Numbered from the stretch's first letter, positions 10,637-23,931 are shown. The stretch: 64,000 nt of DNA from Penaeus vannamei (GCF_042767895.1 NC_091560.1:32184723-32248722), one strand, 5' to 3'. Numbers and translations are program-made. The notes: generated from the sequence alone by a model not told the origin.

Positions 10637-11643
10637 TTTCTTTCTTTTCTTTATAATTTCGACCCCCTCCCTTTTTTATTTTTTACTACCTACATTTTAT
10701 TGCTTTTATAATCACGATTGTTATTAATATACGTAACGAATGATAGAGAAAAATGTTCTAATTCATCTTTCATCTCTCATCTAGTAACTTGACTTGGGTT
10801 GGGAATTATCACTTTTGGCTTAGAGGTGAGTTTCTATCGAATGAATAATGGGAATATATGCTAAGACATAGCAACTGATAATCACCCTAAATGTGTCGGA
10901 ATAATATCATCTTTGCACCGGCGCGCCACAGCTTGAAGACACTTACCTGCAAACGCCTAAGCTTAATTCGGAACGTATTAAACGGCATATCATTGCACCC
11001 GGAAGGAGTTGCCCTCAATGACACACAGAGCAGGGTTTTGTAACTAAAAGGCAATTCTACGTTCCGTTAGCAGCAAGGCGTTCGCGAATATATAGGAGTG
11101 AGAATTTTTACACAACGGACCAACAGCAGTATCATCATTTGTGTTCTCATAATAATGATTGTCCTTACACTGGCAAGTTATGATAATTATTACATACATA
11201 ACGTTTAATAGACAATTATTTTCGTGATCAAGGGGGAGAGAATATGAAAGACAATAAAAGACAGATGTTCATTACATTATTTTTATGATTCAAATTTGTT
11301 CATATTAATATATCCTTACAGGTTGTTAAAACAAGCCATGTTGAGCTAAGAAAATATTTCCAATTAATATAAAAGTAATGCATCAAAAGTTGAGTACAAT
11401 ATTCTTTTAATAATACTGAATATGAACGCCAGACAATATTATTGGATGGAAAGCGTTTTGAAAAAAGGCGGATCACGAGAATTACCATTTTAACATTACT
11501 GAAACACAAAGTCAGAATAATCATGTACTCCCTCCGGTAATGGCCCAGTGATAGTTATCAAAGGAAAAAAAAGGAAAAAGGTAAATCAACAACAAAGGAA
11601 ATAGGCGCTGATATTTGAACATATAGAAATTTGTTTTACTAAG

Positions 11644-11713
11644 ACGATAATTATTATGAGGTGGATCTCATGACTTCCTCTTGATACACTCGGGTTCAAA
11701 ACCTAAGGGAGAC
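11644..11713 (+). pseudogene. Decayed tRNA-like sequence, family F
   Basis: The T arm (CGGGTTCAAAACC) and the 3' acceptor GGGAGAC are recognisable, but the 5' acceptor and D arm are scrambled and the anticodon stem has an internal deletion. Mirror copies are at 56419 and 63174. Confidence 0.6.
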
Positions 11714-12515
11714 TAACACATACTTTTAAAATCATTATCAAATGTTATTAATTTTTCACGATTTTTTTTTTAAATACAATTGTTACCGCACATAAACTCT
11801 ACTTAATATCTATTATTACAACTGGGATTTAGCCTTTCTGTATGACATGTGTATTTGTATAGATTGGAATTCATGTAGTAGATTGGAATGTATATTCAAA
11901 AATCTCGATTTAAATTTAACCTAAAATCGTTTAAATCATATCCGAATGGTGCGTCACAGGTTGAAGATACCGGCCAGAATAAAGGATTGCTAATCACCTA
12001 ATCTTCATTTGGAAAGTCTCAGCCGCCATATCACTGCACCCAGAAAGAGTTGTCCTCGATAAAATAGCTTAGTTAATTCCGCTGTGTACACACGAAACAT
12101 GGTAATTCTAAGTTGAAGCTGAAGGCAACCGGGTTCGCAGTTGGATATGCAGGAATGGATCATACCCACACCATTAGCCAGTGTATTGAGAAATCATCGA
12201 ATTTAGTAGAACTACAGTTTTTGTAGATTACAATAAGATCTGTTTTAAGTGTACGTGGCAACTCTGCTTTCAGTGAGTGCGAAGCGGAGAAGAAAGACAT
12301 TCGTCCTTATTGTATTCTTTTCCAGAGTTAATTTGAAACAATTCACGATTCAGTTTAAATTCTCATTGTGGCTGTTAGCTTTCCATCTTCGTATAAATGA
12401 AAACAGATTAAAATATATAGACCATGAAAGGGACGAGAGACAGACAGACAGAGATATAAGAACAAGGTAAGTGCAATTCATATTATTTCAGAGAATTTTT
12501 TTTCCTAAAATATTA

Positions 12516-12586
12516 GTTCCTGTTATGGATTGGATATCATGACTACCTCTGAAACAGTAGACTTGGGTTCAAATCGTGATGGGGAC
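12516..12586 (+). tRNA. tRNA-like gene, family B, anticodon CUG
   Basis: Acceptor GTTCCTG/TGGGGAC pairs at all seven positions (three G-T). Against family A, the 4-69 pair is C-G instead of T-A, a compensated change. Loop CTCTGAA reads CUG. Weak points are ACTAC/ACAGT and the T stem change to TTGGG/CGTGA. Confidence 0.45.
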
Positions 12587-13787
12587 TATTGATCTACATT
12601 TTTTTTTCTCGCCCATATATTTACAGCCTACATTTATTACTTTTACAATCACTACTATTATTACTATGCGTACCCACAAATGGTCTTCTCAATCCGTAGT
12701 TTAGCTTTCATCTAGTAACTACAGTACATATGTGAATTATCACTTTCCTAATCACTTTGGAACATGTCAGACGGATCATGAGAATTATTTTAATTATATT
12801 ACTGAAACACAAGGTTAAAAAAGAGACAGGTAGGCGCTGCTATTTGCATTAATAGAAATTCGTTTGACTGAGATTTCAATAAAGTTTCGCCACAATATAA
12901 ACATCTAAGGAGTGCTAATCACCTAATCTTAATTTGAAACAAGTCACGTGGTATATCATTTCACCCGGAAGGAGTTTATTTTGTGTACACACGCAACGTG
13001 GTAACTGTAATTTTATCAAAAGTTCAAGGTGAAAGCAAACCACGCACACAATAGGGTTCATAAACACTATAGGTTTTGTAGGCTATGATAAGACCTGTGG
13101 CGAAGTGCAAGAGAAATTCTGCACTCAGTGAAATACCAAGGCTTTCGAAAATATATAAGTGAATTTTTTTACAAAACCAATCAACAGCAGTATCATCATT
13201 AAATTGTTATTATAATTATTAGCATTAAGATAATGGCAAGTTTTCATATTAATTGTATATATAACATTTGTTAGACAATTATCTTCATTATAAGGGAGGA
13301 GAGAGGGAAGAGAAAGAGAATAAAAGATAGAGAGGGAGGGAAGAGAAAGTGAGAGAAAGAACAGACATTTGTCATTTCCAAAGTATTTTTATGGTGTATC
13401 AAATTTGTTCACATTAACATACCCTTGCAGACTCAAAACACGCCACGTGAACTAGCGTCTTGACCTAGGCCAGGATTTACAACTGATACCAAAGTAATTC
13501 CGCGAAAGAATAAGACAACATTCTTGTAAAAGGACTGAATATGAATGCGTTTTGAAAACGGGCGGATCATGAAAATTCCCCTAATAATCTTACTGAAAAA
13601 CAAAATTAAAATTTTGTACTCTTGTAATGCCCCAGTGATAATTTTCATATGAAAGAAAGAAAAGGACAAACAACATAGGAAATAGGTAGGCGTTCCTATA
13701 TGGATATATAAAAATTTGTTTAATTAATGTCATCATAATGTTCAATTAATGGCATATAAAAAAATTCGTTTATCTGCTATCATCAAA

Positions 13788-13858
13788 GTCTCCGTGGTGT
13801 AGTGGATAGCATGGCTGCCTCGTAATCAGTAGACTCGGGTTCAAATCCTGACGGAGAC
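13788..13858 (+). tRNA. tRNA-like gene, family A, anticodon CGU
   Basis: As the family A consensus with a perfect acceptor and T stem, but the anticodon loop is CTCGTAA. One T-to-G change turns CUU into CGU (Thr by anticodon). This is the only such copy in the window. Confidence 0.55.
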
Positions 13859-14313
13859 TAACACACATACACTTTTTTAATTATTTTCGAACTCAAATAT
13901 TTTTAAGATTTTATTTTCAGTGCAAATATTATTGTGACATAATCGTCAAAAAAATGTCACACAATGGAAGGCGTTCTTCTCTACTTATCACTGAATATTT
14001 AATTTCATTTGCCATTCATGAATGCTACGGAAAAAACGTTCTCACTCCATATTTTAGTTTACCTTGAGTTACTAAGCATTATTGTATAAGGTGTATTTTT
14101 TTATAGAATGACCGGATTGGCGCGTCACAGATTGAACACATGACCGGAAAATAGGTTTGCTAATCACCTAACTTTCCTTAGGAAAGTTTCAATCTCCTTA
14201 TTAGTACACCTAGAAGTTGTCCTCGATAATACAAGTTAATTTCACTGTGTACATACGAAGCATGGTTATGGTATTTTATTTTATGTAAACCATTAACCAC
14301 AATATTGTTAGTA

Positions 14314-14382
14314 GTTTTTGTGGTGTAATGGATAGCATGACTCTCCTAATCAGTAGACTCGGGTTCAAATCCTAACGGAAAC
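14314..14382 (+). pseudogene. tRNA-like, family A', 2-nt deletion in anticodon stem
   Basis: 69 nt. Acceptor GTTTTTG/CGGAAAC pairs with two wobbles. The 5' side of the anticodon stem has lost two bases (GACTCTCCTAATCAG, against GACTGTCTCC in other A' copies). D arm is GTGTAATGG. Confidence 0.55.
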
Positions 14383-15145
14383 TATGGATGTGCTTCTTTA
14401 AAATTTTCAAATCAATATTTTCTCTGCATACATTTTATTGCTTTCATAATCACTGCTGTTATTAATGTTCGTAATTGTTCCAGAATAGTGCCAGGCTATT
14501 AACAGGGACTTTGAGCTTACCTTCTAGCGTTATAGTTTACTGTTGCTGCCCACGAATGATAGAGAAAAATGCTTTTCTCAATTCCTATTTGATCTTTGAT
14601 CTACACTAATGTTGGAAATTGACATTATTGTATTAGATGTAAATTTCTATAATAAGATCGATGGAAATGTATATTAAGACATATCAATTAGCTTTGTTGG
14701 AGTTATATTACGTCTGCCACAAGTTGAGGACACTTCCCCGTAAACATTTCAGGAGTGCTAATCACCTAATCTTAATTTGGAGTCTCGCATATCAGTACAT
14801 CCAGAAGGATCTAAAACATACTCATTTTCCCTGTGTACACACGGAGCTTGGTAATTATAATTTTCCTTCGACTTAAATCCAATCCGGATCGGCGCGTCAC
14901 AAGTGGAACACACCGACCGGAAAAAAGGTTTGCTAATCACCTAATCTTAATCTGGAAAGTTACAAACACCATATCAGTACACCCAGAAGTTGTCCTCGAT
15001 TATATAGCATAGTTAATGTTATCTAGAGTTCAAGCGGAAGCAATCGGGTTCATATTGGATATGAATAACTATAATGACAATAATATGAACTATATTTTTT
15101 TAACAATTATGATTACTGAAGAGGGAGACGGAAAAGTAAGATAAT

Positions 15146-15161
15146 GAAAGTTGAAACTTTC
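15146..15161. repeat. Fold-back junction, copy 2
   Basis: Same GAAAGTT-GA-AACTTTC junction as at 6231, preceded by the same GAGGGAGACGGAAAAG stretch. Forward A' lies to the left and reverse A to the right. Confidence 0.75.
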
Positions 15162-15486
15162 CTAAGTAAAGTTAGGTGATTAGCAAACCTTTTTTTCCGG
15201 TTATGTGTTCAATCTGTGACGCGCCAATCCGGTCATTTTTTTTTTTTTTTTAATACACTTTATACAATAATGCTTAAGTCAATGTAAGCTAAAATATGGA
15301 GTGAGAACGTTTTTCCGTAGCATTCGTGAATGGCAAGTGAAATGAAACATTCAGTGGTAAGTAGAGAAGAACCTCTTCCACTGTCGGACATTTTATAGAT
15401 TATGTCACAATAACATTTGCACTGAATATAAAATCTTAAAAATATAATATGAATTCGACAATAATTTAAAAATTAGCTTCGTATGA

Positions 15487-15557
15487 GTCTCCGTCAGGAT
15501 TTGAACCCGAGTCTACTGGTTAAGAGGCAGTCATGCTATCCACTACACCACGGAGAC
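15487..15557 (-). tRNA. tRNA-like gene, family A, anticodon CUU
   Basis: Perfect acceptor and T stem. Anticodon stem is ACTGC/CCAGT with loop CTCTTAA; position 39 is C, so 31-39 is still unpaired. Confidence 0.62.
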
Positions 15558-16736
15558 TTAGATGATAAGAGTTAAACGGATTTTTATATATGCATATAGG
15601 AACGCCTACCTGTTTTCTATGCAGTTTGTCCTTTTCTTTCATATGAAAATGATCACTGGGTCATTACAAGAGTACAAAATTATAATTTTGTTTTTCAGTA
15701 AAGTTATTATGGGGATTTTCATGATCCGCCCGTTTTCAAAACGCATTCATATTCAGTACTTTTACAAGAATGTTATCTTATTCTTTCGCGGAATTACTTT
15801 GGTATCAGTTGTAAATCCTGGCCTAGGTCAAGACGCTAGTTCACGTGGCGTGTTTTGAGTCTGTAAGGGTATGTTAATGTGAACAAATTTGATACACCAT
15901 AGAAATTCTTTGGTAATTGCAAACGTCTGTTCTTTCTCTCACTTTCTCTTCCCTCCCTCTCTCTTTTATTCTATTTCTCTTCCCTCTCTCCTCCCTTATA
16001 ATGAAGATAATTGTCTTACAAATGTTATATATATAACAATTATTATTATAACTTGCCATTATCTTAATGACAAGCATTATAATAACACTTATGATGATAC
16101 TGCTGTTAGGCTTTGTAAAAATTCTCACTCATATATTTTCGAAAGCCTTGGTATTTCACTGAATGCAGAATTTCTCTTGCACTTCGCCACAGGTCTTATC
16201 ATAGCCTACGAAACCTATACAGTGTTTATGAACCCTATTGTGGGCGTGGTTTGCTTTCACCTTGAACTATTGATAAAATTGCAGTTACCACGTTGCGTGT
16301 GTACACAAAATAAAGTCCTTCCGGGTGAAATGATATACCACGTGACACGTTCCAAATTAAGATTAGGTGATTAGCACTCCTTAGATGTTTGCGAGTAAGT
16401 GTCCTCAACCTGTACGCGCCGATGTAGACATAATGAAATTCCAAGTTAGTTTAATTATAAATTGTCATGTTTTAATGCAAGTTGCCATCGTTTATTTTAG
16501 AGAAATTCGCATATAATAGAAAAGTGATATTTCCCAAATGTACTGTAGTTAATAGATGAAAGCTAAAAAACGAATTGAGAAGAGCATTTGTAGGAACCAA
16601 AAACATAAACCGTCAACAGCACCCTGTTCACAGTCTGGTACTATTCTATAACGATTACACATAGTAATAATAGTAGTAGTGAGTACATAGTAATGTATGC
16701 AGTAAAAATATTGATGTGAAAAAAGGTAGATTAATA

Positions 16737-16807
16737 GTCCACATAAGGATTTGAACCCGAGTCTACTGTTTCAGAGGCAGACATGCTATCCACTACATAA
16801 CACGAAC
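16737..16807 (-). tRNA. tRNA-like gene, family B, anticodon CUG
   Basis: Acceptor GTTCGTG/TGTGGAC pairs only with four G-T wobbles. Loop CTCTGAA reads CUG. T stem TCGGG/CCTTA has one mismatch. Confidence 0.42.
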
Positions 16808-17325
16808 TATTTAAGAAAAATGTATCCTTTGAAATATAAAAACATTCAATCTACCTCGTTCTTCCATCTCTGTCTGTCTGTCTGCCTGTCCATCTGTCTT
16901 TACCTCGCGTCCCTTTTATGATGTCTATATTTTAGTCTATTCTCCTTTATACAAAGATGGAATAGTAAAAGCCACAATGGAAATTAAATCGTGAATTGTT
17001 TCAAATCTACTAACAAGAAGGACGAATTTCTTTCAATCTCTCTTTTCAGTCTCCCTCTTCATTATAAAAATAGTTGTAATTGTCAAAAATTACTGTTCAT
17101 ATTATCACCATAATATTTACTGTAATTTTCTATTGCCGTAATGATAATAATCATGATGATAATAATGTTACTGCTGTTGTCCGTAAAAATTCTCACTAAT
17201 ATGTATTCGTGTACGATTTACTAGCTCACTGAAAGTAGAATTGCCTCATAAACTTAGTCATAGGTCTTGTCGTAACCTACAAAAACTGTATTGAATTCAG
17301 TAGTTTTCTCAATACACTGGTTAAA

Positions 17326-17328
<3 letters not shown>

Positions 17329-17392
<64 letters not shown>
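17329..17392. repeat. (TA)n microsatellite, 64 bp
   Basis: Pure TA repeat between family B upstream sequence (CACTGGTTAAAGAA) and family H upstream sequence (ACATTTCCTACACTACG). It marks the H-to-B deletion junction. Confidence 0.95.
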
Positions 17393-17393
<1 letters not shown>

Positions 17394-18323
17394 CATTTCC
17401 TACACTACGTTGATATTAAATGTAAATACAGGTCTTCTGCCTAGGTCAAGAATCTAGTTCAAACTTGCATGAAAATGAGCAAAACGAGTATCTGTATAAC
17501 TAAATAACAGCACGTACTTCTTTCCTATGTTGTTTGTCTCTTTTTTCTTTCTTATGATATCACTGGTTCATTACAAGAGGAAGTACAATATTATCTTCAC
17601 TTTGTGTGTCAGTAATGTTATCAAGATAATTTTCATGATCCGTCTGACACGTTCCTAATTAAGATTAGGTGATTAGCACTCCTTAGATGTTTGCGGGTAA
17701 GTGTCCTCAACCTGTGCCCGCCGATGCAGATATAATCGTAGTGTCCTATTGAATTCAGTGGTTTTCTCAATATACTTGTTTTTGGTGTGGATATGATCTT
17801 TGGCTGAATATCCAACCATGAACCCGGTTGCTTTCAGCTTGAACTCTAGTTACAATTACGATTGCCATGTTTCGTGTGTACGTAGCGAAATTATTAAATA
17901 TATTATCGAGGGCAGCTTGTGTGTGTATTAATATGGAGTCTGGGTCGAAATTAGGATTAGGTGATTAGCAAACCTTTATTTCTGGTCGGTGTCTTCAACC
18001 TGTGACGCGCCGATCCGGACATTAACGAATTTAGGTTAATTATCTTATCTTTCAATATACATTCCGATTTAATATTCTCTACAAATAACCATGTTATACA
18101 AAAATGCAAATTCCCAGTTGTGCTATATATAGTAACTCGAGGAAGGGCGTTTTCCGTAGCATTCGTGAGTGGCAACTGAAATAAAACTTTCAGTGGTAAA
18201 TAGAGAAGAATCCCTTCCACTGTCTGACATTTTATAGACGATCATGTATGGTAACAATGGCACTGAAAATAAAATCTTATTTATATAATGTTTGAAAATA
18301 ATTTTTAAAAAATGATTATGTTA

Positions 18324-18394
18324 GTCTCCATCAGGATTTGAACCCGAGTCTGCTGATTAAGAGGCAGCCATGCTATCCACTACACCACGGAGAC
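18324..18394 (-). tRNA. tRNA-like gene, family C, anticodon CUU
   Basis: Family C markers G27-C43 and G7.T66. All other stems are intact and the loop is CTCTTAA. Confidence 0.62.
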
Positions 18395-19405
18395 TTAATT
18401 GATGTGAAAGTGAAACGAATTTGTATATATCTATAAATAAGCGCTTATTTCCAATGTTTGTTTTTCTTTTTTCTTTCTTTCTTTTCTATGATAATTATCA
18501 CTGGGTCATTACAGGAGGGAGTGCAAAATTATGATAGTTTTGTATTTCAGTAATGTTATTAGGGAATGTTCATGATCCGCCTGTTCTCAAAACGCATTCA
18601 TATTCTGTATTATTACTATAATATTGCATTTATCTTTCACGGGATTAGTTTTTTATCAACTGTAATTCAATTCCTGGCATAAGTCAACAGGCTAGTTCAC
18701 GTGGCCTGTTTTAACAGTCTGTAAGGGTATAATAATATGAACAAATTTGATTCACCATAAGAATACCATGGTAATGACGAACGTGTCTTTTATTCTTTTA
18801 TCTCTCCTTCTCCTCCTTTATCATGGAAATAATAATTGTTTAACAAATGTTATAACTATAATAATTATCAGAACTTGCCCTTATCATAATCACAATCATT
18901 AATATAGTACTAATGATACTGCTGTTGTTCCGCTTAAAAAAAATTCAACCTGGTTGCTTTCAGCTTGAACTATAAATAAAATTACTATTACTATGTTTCG
19001 TGTGTACACAGCGAAATTGATTATGTTGTATTATCAAGGACAACATCTGGGTGTATTGATTTGGCGTTTGAGACTTTCCAAATTAAGATTAGGTGATTAG
19101 CAAAACTGTTCTCTGTCGGTGTTTTCAAACTGTAACCCACCGATCCGAATGTGACTTTAACGACTTTAGGTTCAATTTAAATCAAGATTTTTGAATATAC
19201 ATTCCAATTTATTATTCTATACAAATACACGTGATACAAACATGCAAATTCACAGTTGTACTATAGTAACGTGAGGAAAGCTAAATTATGGAAAAACGCG
19301 TTTTTCCGTAGCATTCGTGAGTGGCAAGTGAAATCAACTTTCAGTGGTAAGTAGAGAACCCAGTTCACAGTCTGGCATTTTATAGATAATCAAGTATGGT
19401 AACAA

Positions 19406-19467
19406 CTGATTTGAACCCGAGTCAACTGATTAAGAGGCAGTCATGCTATCCACTACACCACAAAGAC
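19406..19467 (-). pseudogene. tRNA-like, family E, 3' end missing
   Basis: The 5' acceptor GTCTTTG, D arm, anticodon arm (CUU) and most of the T arm are present. The 3' acceptor strand and the end of the T stem are replaced by GTTGTTACC, so the copy lacks about 9 nt and cannot close the acceptor stem. The intact E copy is at 38111. Confidence 0.6.
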
Positions 19468-19606
19468 GTAAGTAACATGAAAGCAAAACGAATTTATATC
19501 TATTCATATAAGATGCGCCTACCTATTTCCTGTGTTGTTTGTCTTTTTTTTTTCTTTCTTTCTTTCTTTTCTATGATAATTTTCACTGGGTCATTACCAG
19601 GAGGGG

Positions 19607-19616
19607 GGGGGGAGTA
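19607..19616. repeat. Poly-G tract, family E upstream region
   Basis: G-run within TTACCAGGA...AGTACATAATTG. Equivalent runs of different length lie at about 28097, 38317, 48424 (as C) and 60562. Confidence 0.7.
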
Positions 19617-19870
19617 CATAATTGTTATAATTTCGTTTTTCACTGATGTTATTAGGGGAATTTTCATGATCTGCCTGTTTTCACAACGCATTCATATTCA
19701 GCACTATTACAAAATTGTATTTATCTTTTGCGGCATTACTTCCATATCAATTGCAAATCCTGGCCAAGGTCAACACGCTAGTTCACGTGGCGTGTTTGGA
19801 CGGTCTGGAACGGTGTGTTAATGTGAACAAATTTGATACATCATAAAATACTACGATAATGACGAACGTC

Positions 19871-20370
19871 NNNNNNNNNNNNNNNNNNNNNNNNNNNNNN
19901 NNNNNNNNNNNNNNNNNNNNNNNNNNNNNNNNNNNNNNNNNNNNNNNNNNNNNNNNNNNNNNNNNNNNNNNNNNNNNNNNNNNNNNNNNNNNNNNNNNNN
20001 NNNNNNNNNNNNNNNNNNNNNNNNNNNNNNNNNNNNNNNNNNNNNNNNNNNNNNNNNNNNNNNNNNNNNNNNNNNNNNNNNNNNNNNNNNNNNNNNNNNN
20101 NNNNNNNNNNNNNNNNNNNNNNNNNNNNNNNNNNNNNNNNNNNNNNNNNNNNNNNNNNNNNNNNNNNNNNNNNNNNNNNNNNNNNNNNNNNNNNNNNNNN
20201 NNNNNNNNNNNNNNNNNNNNNNNNNNNNNNNNNNNNNNNNNNNNNNNNNNNNNNNNNNNNNNNNNNNNNNNNNNNNNNNNNNNNNNNNNNNNNNNNNNNN
20301 NNNNNNNNNNNNNNNNNNNNNNNNNNNNNNNNNNNNNNNNNNNNNNNNNNNNNNNNNNNNNNNNNNNNNN
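19871..20370. other. Assembly gap 1, 500 N
   Basis: Exactly 500 N. The left flank is reverse family E and the right flank is forward family E, starting at GGTACC. The gap therefore sits on an inverted-repeat centre. Confidence 0.95.
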
Positions 20371-21271
20371 GGTACCGTTGTTACCCGCAAAGTTGTGCTA
20401 ATCACCTAATCTTAATTTGGAACGTGTCAAACGGTGTATCAATACACCCGGAAGGAGTCATTCTCGATTAAAGGGAATGCTTATCTTCGTTGGGTACACA
20501 CGGAACATGGTAACTGTAATTTCATCTAGAGTTCAAGGTGAAACCAAACCCCGCACACAGCAGGGTTCATAAACACTACACAGCTTTTGTAGGCTTTAAG
20601 ACCTATGGCGAAGTGTAAGAGGCAATTCTGCATTCAGTTAGCAAGGCGTTCGAGAATATATGAGTAAGAATTTTAGCAAAGATTAACAGCAGCAGGATCA
20701 TCATCGCTAAATGTTATCTTAGTGATTGTAATTACGATAATGATGTTATATTTATGATATATTTAACATTTGTTAGACAGTTATTGTTTTCCTGATAAGG
20801 GCGGAGAGGATGAGAGAGAGGGAAGGGAAAGAAAATAAAAAAGAGAGAGGGAGGGAAGAGAGAAAAATAGAATACAAGGCAGACGTTCGTCATTATCGTA
20901 GTATTTTATGATGTACCAAATTTGTTCACATTAACACACCGTTCCAGACCGTCCAAACACGCCACGTGAACTAGCGTGTTGACCTAGGCCAGGATTTGCA
21001 ATTGATATGGAAATAATTCCGCAAAAGACAACTACAATTTTGTAATAGTGCTGATTATGAATGCGTTGTGAAAACAGGCAGATCATGAAAATTCCCCAAA
21101 TAACATCAGTGAAAAACGAAATTATAACAATTATGTACCCCCCCTCCTGGTAATGACCCAGTGAAAATTATCATAGAAAAGAAAGAAAAGAAAAAGACAA
21201 ACAACACAGGAAATAGGTAGGCGCATCTTATGTGAATACATACAAATTCATTTTGCTTTCTTGTTACTTAC

Positions 21272-21327
21272 GTCTTTGTAATCAGTAATCTTAATCAGTT
21301 GACTCGGGTTCAAATCCTGACGGAGAC
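21272..21327 (+). pseudogene. tRNA-like, family E, D arm deleted
   Basis: Acceptor GTCTTTG/CGGAGAC and T arm are intact. The D arm and part of the anticodon 5' stem are gone (GTCTTTGTAATCAGTAATC), leaving 56 nt. The A box is lost. Confidence 0.65.
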
Positions 21328-22409
21328 AATGACGCATACATTTTAAAAATTATTTTGAGACTCATATTATATTTTTAAAATTTGTATTTTCATTGCAGTT
21401 GTTACCATACATGATTATCTATAAAATGCCAGACTGTGAACGGGGTTCTCTACTTACCACTGAAAGTTGATTTCACTTGCCACTCACTAATGCTACGGAA
21501 AAACGCTTTTTTCCATAATTTAGCTTTCCTCAAGTTACTACAATACAACTGTGAATTTGCATGTTTGTATCACGTGTATTTGTATAGAATAATAAATTGG
21601 AATGTATATTCAAAAATCTTGATTTAAATTGAACCTTAAGTCGTTAAAGTCACATCCGGGTCGGCGGGTTACAGTTTGAAAACACCGACAGAGAACAGTT
21701 TTGCTAATCACCTAATCTTAATTTGGAAAGTCTCAAACGCCAAATCAATACACCCAGATGTTGTCCTTGATAATACAACATATTCAATTTCGCTGTGTAC
21801 ACACGAGACATAGTAATAGTAATTTTATCTATAGTTCAGGCTGAAAGCAACGAGGTTGAATTTTTTTAAGCGGAACAACAGCAGTATTATTGGTATTATA
21901 TTAATGATTGTGATTATGATAAGGGCAAGTTATGATGATTATTATATTTATAACATTTGTTAAACAATTGTTATTTTCATGATAAAGGAGGAGAAGGAGA
22001 GATAAAAGAATAAAAGACACGTTCGTCATTATCATTGTATTCTTATGGTGAATCAAATTTGTTCATATTGTTATACCCTTACAGACTGTCAAAACAGGCC
22101 ACGTGAACTAGCCTGTTGACCTATGCCAGGAATTGAATTACAGTTGATAAAAAACTAATCCCGTGAAAGATAAATACAATATTATAGTAATAATACAGAA
22201 TATGAATGCGTTTTGAGAACAGGCGGATCATGAACATTCCCTAATAACATTACTGAAATACAAAACTATCATAATTTTGCACTCCCTCCTGTAATGACCC
22301 AGTGATAATTATCATGGAAAAGGAAGAAAGAAAAAAGAAAAAACAAACATTGGAAATAAGCGCTTCAATATAGATATATAGTAATTCGTTTCACTCTCAC
22401 ATCAATTAA

Positions 22410-22480
22410 GTCTCCGTGGTGTAGTGGATAGCATGGCTGCCTCTTAATCAGCAGACTCGGGTTCAAATCCTGATGGAGAC
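22410..22480 (+). tRNA. tRNA-like gene, family C, anticodon CUU
   Basis: Intact family C cloverleaf, identical to the copy at 8462 over the mature region. The following C monomer is truncated. Confidence 0.62.
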
Positions 22481-22769
22481 TAACATAATTATTTTTTTTT
22501 TAAATATTTTCAAACATTATATAAATAAGATTTTATTTTCAGTGCCATTGTTACCATACATGATCGTTTATAAAATGTCAGACAGTGGAAGGGATTCTTC
22601 TCTATTAAAATAGGGTTGCTAATCACCTAATCTTAATCAGGGAAAGTTACAGACACCATATCAGTACACCTAGAAGTTGTCCTCGATAATACAAGTTAAT
22701 TTCACTGTGTACATATGAAGCATGGTAATGGTATTTTATGTACACTTTTAACCACAATATAGTTTAGTA

Positions 22770-22840
22770 GTTTTCGTGTTGTAATGGATAGCATGCCTGT
22801 CTCCTAATCAGTAGACTCGGGTTCAAATCCTGACGGAAAC
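22770..22840 (+). tRNA. tRNA-like, family A', anticodon CCU
   Basis: Acceptor GTTTTCG/CGGAAAC pairs except one wobble and one mismatch. The D arm starts TTGTAATGG, with the first D-stem G changed to T. Loop CTCCTAA reads CCU (Arg by anticodon). Stem CCTGT/TCAGT has lost its outer pair. Confidence 0.45.
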
Positions 22841-23587
22841 TATGGATGTTCGTCTTTAAAATTTTCAAATCAATATTTTCTCTGCATACATTTTATTGCT
22901 TTCATAATCACTGTTGTTATTAATGTTCGTAATTGTTCCAGAATAGTGCCAGACTATTAACAGGGACTATGAGCTTACCTTCTATCGTTATAGTTTACTG
23001 TTGCTGCCCACGAGTGATAAAGAAAAATGCTTTTCTCAATTCCTATTTGATCTTTGATCTACACTAATGTTGGAAACTGACATTATTGTATTAGATGTAA
23101 ATTTCCATAATAAGAGCGATGGAAATGTATATTAAGACATATCAATTAGCTTTGTTGGAGTTAGATTACGTCTTCCACAAGTTGAGGACACTTCCCCGTA
23201 AACATTTCTAATCACTAGTGCTAATCACCTAATCTTAATTTGGAGTCTTGCATATCAGTACATCCAGAAGGATATAAAACACACTCATTTTCCCTGTGTA
23301 CACACGGAGCTTGGTAATTATGATTTTACTTCGACTTAAATCCAATCCGGATCGGCGCGTCACAAGTGGAACACACCGGCCGGAAAAAAGGTTTGCTAAT
23401 CACCTAATCTTAATCTGGAAAGTTACAAACACCATATCAGTACACCCAGTTGTTCTCGATTATATAGCATAGTTAATGCTATATAATCGGGTTCATATTG
23501 GATATAAATAACTATAATGATAATAATATGAACAATATTTTTTGACAATTATGATTACTGAAGAGGGAGACGGAAAAGTAAGATAAT

Positions 23588-23603
23588 GAAAGTTGAAACT
23601 TTC
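23588..23603. repeat. Fold-back junction, copy 3
   Basis: GAAAGTT-GA-AACTTTC, forward to reverse, identical to 6231 and 15146. Confidence 0.75.
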
Positions 23604-23931
23604 CTAAGTAAAGCTAGGTGATTAGCAAACTTTTTTTTTCGGTTATGTGTTCAATCTGTGACGCGCCAATCTGGTCATTTTTTTTTTAAATACACCTTAT
23701 ACAAAAACGCTTAGTAACTCAAGGTAAGCTAAAATATGGAGTGAGAACGTTTTTCCGTAGCATTCATGAATGGCAAGTGAAATTAAGCATTCAGTGGTAA
23801 GTAGAGAAGAATCCCTTCCATTGTCTGACGTTTTATAGACGATTATGTCACAATAACATTTGCACTGAAAATAAAATCTAAAAAATATATGAGTTCGAAA
23901 ATAATAATAATAAAAAAAAGGAAATGAGTAT

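Larger units (their letters stand above)
8448..15145 (+). repeat. Long-form higher-order arm, forward (C,H,G,F,B,A,A')
   Basis: Contains seven monomers with tRNA-like sequences at 8462, 9732, 10607, 11644, 12516, 13788 and 14314, then A'-type sequence up to the fold-back at 15146. The reverse complement of the same order is at about 53.1-59.8 kb. H, G and F are absent from all the short-form arms. Confidence 0.75.
15162..19870 (-). repeat. Short-form arm, reverse (A,B,TA,C,E)
   Basis: tRNAs at 15487, 16737, 18324 and 19406 and a (TA)n tract at 17329. The arm runs into the first assembly gap in family E upstream sequence. Confidence 0.78.
20371..23587 (+). repeat. Short arm, forward (E,C,A')
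   Basis: tRNAs at 21272, 22410 and 22770. The C monomer breaks at about 22607, where TTCTCTATT joins AAAATAGGGTTGCTAATC of an A-type core. B and A are missing from this arm. Confidence 0.72.

Noticed and set aside
19607..19616. G-runs as G-quadruplex elements
   Set aside because: Each is a single homopolymer run of variable length, not four spaced G-tracts; slippage is enough to explain it.
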